Shown: positions 46,870 through 57,225 of the stretch, piece after piece | Numbering within the stretch: position 1 is the first letter of the stretch | How the letters are laid out: every line of letters starts with the position of its first letter | Origin: Vicia villosa | Taxonomy: Eukaryota; Streptophyta; Magnoliopsida; Fabales; Fabaceae | Direction: 5' to 3' | Assembly (NCBI RefSeq): GCF_029867415.1 | Contig: NC_081183.1 | Location: 194,463,563-194,527,562 of the forward strand | DNA length: 64,000 nt | The notes under the pieces: generated by a model | What the model was told of the DNA's origin: nothing | Databases searched by the model: none | Seen by the model: the letters and a program-made list of their open reading frames with translations, nothing else | Position numbers and translations under genes: made by a program

Positions 46870-47845
46870 ACTGACGCATCTAAAGTTGCCTGCGTGTATT
46901 GTGGAAGAGCCCATTTGTTTGAACAATGTTTTGCAAACCCTGTTTCTGTCAACTATGTTTGCAACAATAACAACAGGTGCAATAATCCTTGCAGACATGC
47001 CTACAACCCAGGATGGCGCAACCATCCCAATTTTTCATAGAGTAACACTCAAAGCGAACAAAAACCTCGAGCAACTTAAGCACCACATGTTCCACCTACT
47101 TTTGTGACACCTAAGTATGTTGTGGAAAATCAAGGCAATAACCAGTTGGAAAAACATCCTCAAGAGTTTTATTCAAGAAACCAAGAACCAGTTTCAAGCA
47201 CAAGGAGTATGCATAAAAAATTTAGAGAACCAAGTGGGGCAGATTGCTACTGTGTTGAGTTTAATAAATGAGTGTACTCCCAAGTTCTACTGAAACTCCA
47301 ATAACATCTTAGAAGCAAAGAGTCAAGTGGAGAACTGCCAGCTCTGGACAGTTCTAAAGTTGAAGAGAAATCCACTGAGGAACCATTCTCATCGGGCATC
47401 AAGAGAATGATAACAACCATATTCTTGGCATGGCTTCTAATTCAGATAAACATCCTAAAGTTTTACCATCCCTTATACTATTAGGAGCATTTTCTGTGGA
47501 AGAGCTATATGTGATCTTGGAGCTAGCATAAATTTTATGCCACTGTCTATCTTTAAAAAGCTAGGGATATGAGCTGTCAAGCCTACGACCATCACTCTAC
47601 AGTTAGCAGATATAAGTATTTGTTATCCTCAAGGAAAGATAGAAGATGTATTAGTAAGGGTTGACAAGCTTATCTTCCCTACTGAGTTCATCATTATGGA
47701 CTTTGATTCTGATGAAGAAACTTTCATCCTGTTGGGAAGACCTATCCTTGCTCCAGGAAGAACTCTAATTGATGTAGGAAAAGGACAACTCACCATGAGA
47801 GTTAATGGTCATCGAGTTATGTTCAATGTCCTCAATTATTTGTAG
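46870..47845 (+). pseudogene. Athila gag C-terminus (zinc knuckle) and protease
   Basis: Zinc-knuckle region ACVYCGRAHLFEQCFANPVS followed by YNPGWRNHPNF, a decayed linker with frameshifts and stops, then the retropepsin-like protease with its active-site motif as DLGASINFMPLSIFKKLG and the later GRPILAPGRTLIDVGKGQLT. The canonical D-x-GA is kept, but the reading frame around it is broken. Confidence 0.8.
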
Positions 47846-49255
47846 TACCCTGAGGAAGATGTAGCTGGATGTTCCATGATCTCTAGCTGGGAAGGAATGG
47901 TTCACAAAAGCCTACTCGAGTCTAGCAACATGTTAGAGCAAGAGTATGGAAAGTTGGAAAAAGAAGAAGTCCTACATGAAGGAATTATTTGTGGACCCTT
48001 GAGCAAACAAGATATTCAAGAAGAACCTATGGAGGTGTTGGAGGTGTCCACTGTATTAAGGAAGTACAACTCTTCTTCATTAGAAGTTCCACCTAAGTTT
48101 GAACTAAATCAACTTCCTGCTCACTTACAATATGCTTACTTGGAGGCAGGACAGAAGTTGCTTGTGATTGTTGCTACATATTTAGCTAAATATCAAAAGA
48201 ACCAACTCCTTGACATTCTGAAGAAACACAAGAGAGCTATCGCTTGATAAATCTCTAACATTAAGGGGATTAGTCCCACAGTTTGCATGCACAGAATCTT
48301 GTTAGAGGAAAATTCCAAGAATAACATTGAGAGCCAAAGAAGGTTGAATCCTATTATAAAAGAAGTGGTCAAAAGTGAAATCATAAAATGGTTAGATGTT
48401 GGGATCATCTACCCTATTTCAGATAGTGTATAGGTGATCCCTATTTAATGTGTGCCAAAGAAAGGAGGTATGGCTGTGGTCAACAATGAAAAAGATGAGC
48501 TAATCCCTACTAGAACTGTCATCAGATGGAGAATTTGTATGGATTATAGGAAGCTAAACAAGGCCACTAGGAAGGACCATTTCTCTTTGTCATTCATTGA
48601 TCAAATGTTGGATAGATTGGCTGGAAAAAAGTATTATTGCTTCTTGGATGGATATTCGGGCTACAACCAAATAACCATTGAACCTGAAGACCAAGAGAAG
48701 ACAATATTCATTTGTCCTTATGACACCTTTGCCTTCAGAAGGATGCCTTTTGGTCTATGTAATGCTTCATCCACTTTCCAATGTTGCATGATGGCCATAT
48801 TTTTTATATTAATGAAAGTTCTTTAGAAGTTTTCATGGATGATTTTTCTGTGTTAGTAGAATCATTCCAGAGATGCCTAGATAACTTGGATCTAGTATTA
48901 ACTAGATGTGAAGAAAATAATCTTGTGCTGAATTGGGGGAAGTATCATTTCATGGTGAAAGAAGGAATTATGTTAGGGCACAAGATTTCTAAAAAGGGAT
49001 TGGAAGTAGATCAAGCCAAGATAGAAGTGATAGAGAAGGTGCCTCCCACCAGTGACAAATAAGAGATTAGAATTTTCCTGGGGCATGATGGATTTTATAT
49101 AAGGTCTATCAAGGATTTTTTTCAAGATAACCAAGCCATTTTGTCAATTGGTGCAGCATGACGTGCCTTATGTCTTCAGTCAAGAGTGTTTGAAAGCCTT
49201 CAATATAGTGAAGAAAGCTCTTATCTCAGCACCAATAGTAAAGACTCTTGAATGG
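47846..49255 (+). pseudogene. Athila reverse transcriptase, decayed
   Basis: Linker (about 47846-48245), then RT motifs: VPKKGGMAVV, WRICMDYRKLNKATRKDHF, FLDGYSGYNQI, TFAFRRMPFGLCNASSTFQ and the catalytic EVFMDDFSV (FMDD is normal in Athila). In-frame stops occur near 48430 and 48445 and a frameshift near 48790. The coding is interrupted at KTLEW by the LTR inserted at 49256. Confidence 0.85.
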
Positions 49256-49318
49256 TGTCATACCCCCAAATTTGCCCTCATATATTTGCAAATGTCATTT
49301 TATTTCAAATAAGTGACA

Positions 49319-49383
49319 TAGCCCAGTTGGTAAGGATTTGAGGTTAAACGGTATATGAGCGAGAGGTCCCGGACTCAAATCTC
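49319..49383 (+). other. tRNA-like module in Ogre-like LTR
   Basis: TAGCCCAGTTGG (49319-49330) fits box A well; GGACTCAAATC (49371-49381) is a weakened box B. About 60 bases from the LTR start. No cloverleaf. Confidence 0.4.
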
Positions 49384-52251
49384 ACTTCTAACATTTCCCC
49401 TTTTTTATTTGTTTTCTAACTTTATTTCCATTTATTCAAAAATCATAAAAATTGCATTTTTCTTAATTATTTTAATTTAATTTTCGCACTAATTAAATAG
49501 GCATTTTTTTAAATAGTCAATTTTCACTTTTATGCATTTTTTAGTCAAAAAATCACCAAAAATCATAAAATATTCAAAAAATCCAAAAAAAAAAAGAAGT
49601 TTTTAATTTTAATTTTTCGTTATAATTTTAATTTTATATTTTATATTAATTTTTAATTGTAATTCATTATTTTATACATTTTATAGCTAAAAAAAATCAA
49701 AAATCAAAATAGTACTTTTTGCTTAGCTTTTGGTCCAAGTTAATTGACATTAAAATTTATTTGATTTGATTCTCTCTAATTTTAGATAAAATCAAAACAA
49801 ATAATTTTGTTATGTCAATAGTATTAATGTTAATTTATTTTTTCCTTTTTTTATTTTAACTTAACTTTACACTATAAATTGAGTCACTTTGTACACTTTT
49901 GAAAAACTAATAATTACCAACTTTTCAATTCACTCTCTCACAACTAAACCCTTTTTTTTTAACACCTTCAACCCCATTCTCCATTCCTAATTTCTACACG
50001 TACAAAACAATTCACTACAATTTCTACATTATACTAACATTTTTTACGCATTTTTCTTCAATCTCTTTTCTTTCAAGAGTCTCTTCAATATCTTTTGTTG
50101 TTTTTTTCTTGGTTCATGGTCAATCCAATGATTTTCTATGAGGCCTTCTCCTTTTAAAAAGTTTTTTCTACATCCTGTAACTAGAATTACAATATTTTTG
50201 GCCAATGATTTCCTATGAGACCTCCTCTTTTTTTTTTTAGAAAAAAACTTTTTCTAAATCTTTTTATCAAAACTAAAAACAAACATTTTCTTTTCAAAAA
50301 CCTTTTGGCCAATGATGATACCTGAGGCCTGTCATTCAAAAACCTCGTTTTGACCGACGATTTCTTCCATATAAGGCCACTCTTTTTCTTTTTTTATTTA
50401 TTTATTTATTTTCTTATTATTATTATTATTATTATACTATTATTATTATATTATTATTATTATTATTATAATTATTATCTTTTGTGCAAGTACTTCCTTT
50501 GGCCATTAACCATGTTTTGGCCAAACATTTTGTTGGCCACTTCCCCTTGATAAAATCTCTATTTTTTGAATCCAGACTTTTTGGCTAAAAGCCAAATCAG
50601 GTATTCCTGCCCTTTTGGTCTTGATCTAATTTTCTGAACATTATTTTATTTCTTGAGAAAATTGTATAATTTAAAAGCACTTTAATAGTTTAGTTTAATT
50701 TCTAACAGTTTTTGGCCAATATTTATAACTAGTATTAGGATTTTTACTTGTTTTGACATAAATTTTTTTTTAATTAATTACTTAGACATAAATTTTTATA
50801 ATTTAATTAATTTGTAAATAACTTATAATTAGGTTAATTAGTCTTTTAATTAAAATAAAATCATAAAAAAACACAAAAATATTAGTTCTAATTTGATTCG
50901 ATTTTTTTCCTAACATTAATTTTATTTGATTAGATTTAGGATTTGATTAGGATTTAATAATTAGGATTAATTTACAATTTAAAATTTAATTAGATTAGAT
51001 TAGATTTAGTAATTAGAATATTTCTTTAAATAATTAGATTTAGGTTTTTTATAACTTAAAATATTTTTCTAATTTAAATCTCTTTCTCTCCATCCCCAAT
51101 CTTTTCTCGATTTTTCGATTTTTGTGATATTTATATTTTACTTGCATATTATTTTTACAATTATTATGTAATTTGTTCATAGTTTGTAATAGTTTAATTA
51201 GGATTTATTTTCCGTATTTTTTAATTATGTAACTGCTCCTGGTTTGTAATAGTAATTAGGACTTTTATTTTCCGCGTTTTATTTTCTGCACAGGTTTTAC
51301 AATTATGTATCTCTCCCGAAGCCATGTAATAGTAATTAGGATTTATTTTCCGCATTTTATTTTCTGCAAAGGTTTTATAATTATGTATCTCTCCCAAGGC
51401 CATGTAATAGCGTTGGATTTTATTTTCCGCACTTTACTTTCTGCACCATTTAAACTGCTATTTAACTGCTAGATGTATGTTAATAGGATTGTATGACAAG
51501 ATTAAAATTGAACATAGCTAACAAATAATTCAAGATAAAATATCAGAAAATAACACACTTCTCACACACTCACCTTTAGGGTAATCCTCTCTTATGCTGT
51601 CTTTCGACGAATAATAGTCAAGTCCCTAGAGCGTAGGGATACCTTAGAAAATGTCCCTCCGATTTAGATCATCATAGTCCATCCGATAAAAGATCATAGT
51701 CCCTTCGAGTTGCCTACGATTAAAAATGATCTTGTCCCTCGATGTTGCCTCGATAAATGATGATCGCCCCTTCGAATTCTAAGGTATCCTTACTGGTTGC
51801 CTACGAATGACTATTCTCATCCTTTCCTAAAGACTTCCTACCCTTCTTATGGTATGGATAGACTTATGGCAAATGATGACCCACGATGACCCGATACATC
51901 CAATGAAAGGACTTCCCACTAACTAATGGTGTGGATAGTCTCTTTCCCTTAACGAAAGACTTTAAGAACAAGAAAGACTTTAAATTTAGGGTAGGTAGTT
52001 CTTAATTGCTTGCTCAATCCAAACAAATTCAAAATGCTTTTCACTCTTCCTTTTCAAAACTATTTTCAAAGACTACACTTTGTATACATCCGTACGAAGA
52101 TCATTACAAAGTTAAAGTCCTTATTCAAAAATCTTTTTCTAAACACACACAACACTTTTTCAAACAATTCAAAATAAAGTGAGCTAAGCAATTAAGAGCC
52201 CATGGATAACCATGGATACAAAGGGTGCTTACACCTCCCCTTTGTATAACC

Positions 52252-52804
52252 TAGGGGTGGCAAAACGGGCCGCCCGCCCCGCCTACCGCCCGCCCCGCCT
52301 TAAGCCCGCCAAAAAACGAGCGGGGCGGGCATGCCCGCCAAGTGAAATGGGCATAAAAATCATGCCCGCCCCGCCAAGATGGCGGGTTGGCGGGCGGCGG
52401 GCTTGCCCGCCTATTTTAATTCATATTTTTTTTCATTTTTTTAATAGATTAATAAGTTTTTTTTACCTTTTAATTAAATTTTTCACTTATTTTTTAAAAC
52501 AATTTTTTATAAAAGCAACTTTTTAACAAATTTTACTTAAAATAATATTACATATATTTACAAATAAATATATAAAATAAACCATTAAGAATTGAAATTA
52601 CTAGAATTAACTAAAAAAGAGGGAATTTTGGAGGAGGGGCGGGCTTTTGCGGGCGGCGGGCATTGGCGGGGCGGGCATGGTGGGCGGCGGGTTTTGGCGG
52701 GGCGGGCTTTGGCGAGCGGCGGGCCTAAATTCCCAACCCAACCCGCCATTTTTTGGCTGGTGCGCGGGCGGCCCGACGGGCCACGGCCCGTTTTGCCACC
52801 CCTA
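52252..52804. mobile_element. hAT-type MITE with GC-rich ends, nested in LTR
   Basis: 553 bp with perfect 20-bp terminal inverted repeats (TAGGGGTGGCAAAACGGGCC) and a perfect 8-bp duplication GTATAACC (52244-52251, 52805-52812). GC-rich subterminal GGCGGGC arrays surround an AT-rich core. Same family as 62602-63094; its open frames are compositional artefacts. Confidence 0.93.
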
Positions 52805-52944
52805 GTATAACCTACCCCCCGAACTCAAAATCTTTCAAAGGTCTTTCCTGTTCTTTTTGCCTTTCCAATTGGATAAAATAAAAGTCGGCGGTAACTCTTG
52901 CTATCCGCAACATTTTAAAAAGTCAGCTCTCCCACCGTATTAAA

Positions 52945-53323
52945 ACTGGACAAAGCCCTTTGAGTTAATGTGTAATGCAAGTGACTATGTCATTGGGGTT
53001 GTACTGGGTCAGAGGCACGACAAGGTGTTTCACACCATCTATTACACTAGTAGAACTTTGATTGGGGCGCAAGTAAATTACACCACCATTGAGAAAGAGC
53101 TTCTAGCTGTTGTGTTTGCTTTTGACAAGTTTATACCCTACTTGGTAGGAACTAAGGTCATTGTGTACACTGATCATGTTGCCATCAAATACCTAATTTC
53201 TAAGAAAGATGCCAAGCCAAGGCTTATTAAATGGGTACTCTTGCTATAAGAGTTTGACCTTGAAATTAGATATAAGAAGGGAGTTGAGAATTTGGTTGCT
53301 GACCATCTCTCAAAATTACCATA
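52945..53323 (+). pseudogene. Athila RNase H
   Basis: Resumes pol after the [23 protein letters not shown], the typical Gypsy RNase H start, then [27 protein letters not shown] and LVADHLSKL. One stop near 53248. The catalytic-type residues D (in ASDY), E (in EKELLAV) and D (in YTDH) are still visible. Confidence 0.85.
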
Positions 53324-53499
53324 GGTGGTGCAAGATAATGCCATTGGGGAGATTCATGAAACTTTTCTTGATGAGCAACCAATGTTGATCACCTCTTGCG
53401 TGACTTCGTGGTATGCTGATATTGTCAACTATCTGGTCAACTGATATACCCCCCCTCGAGTTCAACTCTCAACAAAGGAAGTGGTTCTTCCATTTGATA

Positions 53500-53938
53500 A
53501 AAATTTACTTTCGGGATTAACCTTTCCTTTACAAGAAGTGTGCTGACCATAGCTTAGAAGATGCGTAGACCAACCAGAGGCACGTCATATCTTGTTTGCA
53601 TGTCATGAAGCCTTATGGAGGACATTTTGGAGGGACCAGAACTGCTGCCAAGGTTCTGCAATCAAGTTATTTTTGGCTCACTCTTTTTAAAGATGCTCAT
53701 GTTATGGTTAAGAAATGTGACAAATGCCAAAGAATGGGAAATATCTCCATGAGGAAAGAGATGCCTCTTACCAACATCTTTGAAATTGAAATTTTTTATG
53801 TATGGGGCATTGACTTCATGGGGCCATTTCCCCAATCCTTTGGAAATTTATACATTCTAGTTGTTGTGCATTATGTTTCCAAGTGGGTAGAGGCAGTAGC
53901 AATTCCAACTAATGATATCAAGTTATACATTAATGTGT
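53500..53938 (+). pseudogene. Athila integrase, truncated
   Basis: Zinc-binding HHCC part ([20 protein letters not shown] ... CDKCQRMG), then the first catalytic Asp in [15 protein letters not shown] and [14 protein letters not shown]. It stops after AIPTNDIK at about 53930; the remaining catalytic residues, C-terminus and 3' LTR are gone, replaced by LINE-derived sequence. Confidence 0.85.
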
Positions 53939-53939
53939 A

Positions 53940-54850
53940 ATTTGGGTAGGAAAAATGGCAAGGATAGTTGGAGGTTGATATGGAAGCTTAAAGTCCCTGA
54001 ACGAATAAGATCCTTTATTTGGTTGGTGTATCATGGTAGGATAATGACCAATGAGAGAAAAAAATAAAATGCAACTATGAGGGAATTTTTGTAGTCACTA
54101 TGGAACATAGGTGGAACCCATTATACATGTCTCACGTGACTATCCTTTGACTTTTGCTATTTGGACTAATGTGGTTAAGTTGGATATGAGAGACTCTTTT
54201 TTCACTAGTAATATTAAAGAGTGGGTGGATACTAATATGCATTTGGATTTTAGTATTAGTGGTGATCCTTCGTGGTCGGAACTTTGGGCAACCTCTTGCC
54301 ATGCACTTTGGATATGGAGGAATAAGAAACAACATGATGAGAATTTTGTGGCGGCATGCAAATAAAGTTTCTCACGAGTATTTTTTGGCAACAAAGATGC
54401 ATGATATAATGGATTTAACTCGAAAGGCTAAGAAAATAAGGTAGCATCCTCCTCTTTCAGGTTGGATGAGATTAAACACGGATGGAGCTTGTAAGAATGG
54501 TTTGATAGCTAGATCTGGTGGAGCTTTAAGAGATTGTATGGGTGAATGGCTTGGAGGCTTCGTAAGATATTTGGGTTCTTATGGTGCGTATATTGTTGAA
54601 ATTTGGCGTGTACTAGAAGGATTAAGATTAACAAAAGAGATTGGGTTCCGAGCTATTGAGCTTCATGTAGATTTCAAAGTGGTTGTTCAAAATATTTTGG
54701 ACAAAATAGTATAATTGGAAAGCGGTTGGTTCAAAAAATTCAACAATTACTCAAACTGGATTGAGAGGTGTGTGATTATCATATTTACCTTGAATCGAAC
54801 ACTTGTGCACATACATATGTCAACATGAGGTGTGATTTAAGTCCAAATTT
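53940..54850 (+). pseudogene. LINE 3' fragment: zinc-binding and RNase H (RVT_3) regions
   Basis: First IWKLKVPERIRSFIWLVYHG (zf-RVT type), with stops, then a linker WATSCHALWIWRNKKQHDEN, then an RNase H domain: RLNTDGACKNGLIARSGGAL, EWLGGFVRYLGS, and HVDFKVVVQNIL ending at a stop at 54712-54714. The order is that of the 3' end of plant L1-type LINE ORF2. It is joined directly to the broken Athila integrase. Confidence 0.75.
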
Positions 54851-56943
54851 AATGCTTTACGAGCGAATTCTTATTCAATTTTTTCTTCTTTTATTAGTTG
54901 ATTGTATTGAAGTCTCTACTACTAAATTGATTGTATGTAATTTTTTCTATAAAATTCGATATTTTTTTATAGAAAAATTATGATATTTATAAAAATTTAT
55001 GCAGAAATCATGACACAAATAAATGATTAACTTATATAAAATTTATTATAACAAATAATAAAAAAATTATAAAATCTCAATTTTCCTCCTACTCATACAT
55101 CATTGGTAAATGGAATGTGAATATACCATATCAAAATTTGTTCACATAGTTGATCATACCAATATCGTATATTTGTAATGCATCTTGAACAGAACATACA
55201 AAGGAACTATTATCTTAAAAATTTGTAATGGATCTTGAATAGAATATATCAACTATTATCTTAAAAATCTTTAATACATAACTGAGCTAAGCCTCTAACA
55301 CCTACCATATTTTGCAATGAATAAAAAACAATGCTTTTGTTCATTATCCTAACATGCAATTTTTAGAGAGATCTTAAATTTTCTTTTATATTTATAGTTT
55401 AAATTAATTAAATTTTAAAAAAATATTTTTTAAATTATTTTATAGGCTAATTAATAATACCTATTTAAATTATATAATAATAATCTTTTACAAATTGTAT
55501 TATTTAATATGTTAATTTAAAAATCACACGTATAGATAACAATTTTTTAAATCTTTTTAACCTAATTGAAAATTTGATATCTAAGTTTTTTTTATAATTT
55601 TAGTTTTTTTTTTTAATAATGAGAAGAGTTTTTAGATGAGTTAATTTTATTATTAATTAAAAATAAAATATTAAATGAAATTAGTTATAATATATTAATT
55701 TTAAAAAATAATTTTATTATATCAAAAATATTTAATTTTAAATTTTATATCAAATTTCGAGATATGTTGGACCAAACTTGATTCTTTTAAAAAATTATTA
55801 AAGGTCAAAGCTCTCAAAAAAAAAAAACACTTATATAGAAACTTTAAAACACAAATAAATTGACTCTTCGACCAAAATTATCTACTTGTCTCTTGTAATA
55901 TTCTCTTCTAAGTTATTTTTAAAATTATTTTATTTATCTAGTCTATTTTATTTTATCTATTTTAAAATTCAATTCTCTATTTCAATCTCTTCAAGTCTCC
56001 CTTCTAACTCTTTCTCTCTTTTAATTTAAATATTTGTTTGTTGAAAATTTAAAATTTTAAACGAGAGATAGAAACTAGGGAGAGAGATGGAGAAAATAGT
56101 TTAAAAAAAATCAATTTCCTTCTCTCTTATTTATCTCATAAATTTTATTGGAGAGGAGGGGTACTAGTAGAAGAGGAACCAAATCTAAAAACTTAAGAAA
56201 ATAAAACGGAGTAAGATGGACTGTTTTGAGAGTGTTTTTGAGAGAGAAAGAGAATGACATTAGATTTTTTTATGAGAAAAGGAGAAGTGTGGAAGAAAAT
56301 GAGCAAGAGAGAGAGAGGAAGAGAAAGAGGAAGACACAAATGTAATTCTGAGAGACTATGAAATGAGAAAGAGAATGAGATACAATGGAAAAAGTTTATA
56401 TCACATTGATATCTATTAGAGAATACAAGTTTTGTGTGACCGTGTAGAATTTATAAGTGTCTTGAAAAAAATTGAATGTCATGTGAATTTCACTAGCTAA
56501 CAAATTCATCATAATTGAGCAGCTAAACTCCTTATACTCTCATGTGAGCATCCTGGTTAGTTTCATTCATAAATTACTTACCTTTCTAATTTGTACACAC
56601 ACTTTAATGTTTCACACCTTCCATGATCATCTTAAAACTATGATTTCATGCACAACATCAATCCACTCTCATGTCAAGTTAATGGTTATTTATATTCATT
56701 TTCTCATCATGTGAATCCTTTTTGTGCATAAAAAAAAACAAAATATAATAGACTCAGTGTGTCAAAACCATGGTGGACCAAAACTGTGTTAGTCCATCCT
56801 AAATGTCACTTAATATGTTTGGTACTATAGAAATAAGATATACTTGAGCCATTGTCATAATAATCATACGTCAAATGAAAGTTTTGGAGGGTTTATACAG
56901 TATATTAAGTAGCCGTGTGTATGGTTGGTTATTTTTAGAAACT
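54851..56943. other. AT-rich non-coding spacer
   Basis: No gene recognised. A purine-rich GAGAGA stretch is present at about 56215-56370. Short open frames have no domain. Confidence 0.5.
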
Positions 56944-56948
56944 AAATC

Positions 56949-57185
56949 TGATAGAGGGGTATAATAGTATTTATAATTAGTATTGTTATGGGATTTTAGT
57001 TGTATTCGGGCTTTTAATATTTGTTGGGCTTTTTAGTTTATTATCCTTTAATAGTATTATATAATGTAGTCTCATAGAGACATTTAGAAGGAATCAATGA
57101 AATCAAAAGTTATTTTATCCTTGTTTCTTTTAGATAGTTTTATTTTCTCTAGTTTTGTTAGGGTTTAGCTTTTTGCTTCCTAACA
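56949..57185 (+). repeat. 5' LTR, 237 bp
   Basis: TG...CA bounded; one difference from the 3' copy. It contains a short AT-rich promoter-like stretch (TATTATATAATG, about 57055-57066) and the repeated AGGGTTTAG near its end. Confidence 0.93.
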
Positions 57186-57187
57186 AT

Positions 57188-57200
57188 TGGTGCTTTCATT
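57188..57200 (+). other. Primer-binding site
   Basis: TGGTGCTTTCATT two bases after the LTR end; the leading TGG pairs with a tRNA CCA end. The same motif is common in plant Gypsy elements. The tRNA is not assigned. Confidence 0.65.
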
Positions 57201-57225
57201 TTCGATCTCACTTCCGCTTAAAGTC

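Larger units (their letters stand above)
49256..52944 (+). repeat. Ogre-like solo LTR in Athila pol, plus orientation, carrying a hAT MITE
   Basis: Starts TGTCATACCCCCAAATTTGC. Athila pol resumes at about 52945 with CTGG-ACA-AAG-CCC, so AATGG/ACTGG flank it as a likely 5-bp duplication with one mismatch. Without the 561-bp MITE plus duplication it is about 3.1 kb. It shares its 3' half with the minus-oriented LTR at 40131-43459. Internal features: a box A/B-like tRNA-related module at 49319-49383; a (TTA)n microsatellite at about 50410-50479; three tandem units of about 85 bp around ATTTATTTTCCGC (51180-51440); and the GTCCCTCGA-type degenerate array (51600-51800). Confidence 0.75.

Noticed and set aside
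52212..52810. GC-rich open frames encoding Pro/Arg- and Gly-rich peptides, or a CpG island promoter
   Set aside because: They lie across the inverted GC-rich ends of the hAT MITE; composition alone explains them.
57187..57225. Start of the chimeric frame at TTG 57187
   Set aside because: This is the PBS region; the first ATG in frame is 57226 and the gag domain begins right after it.
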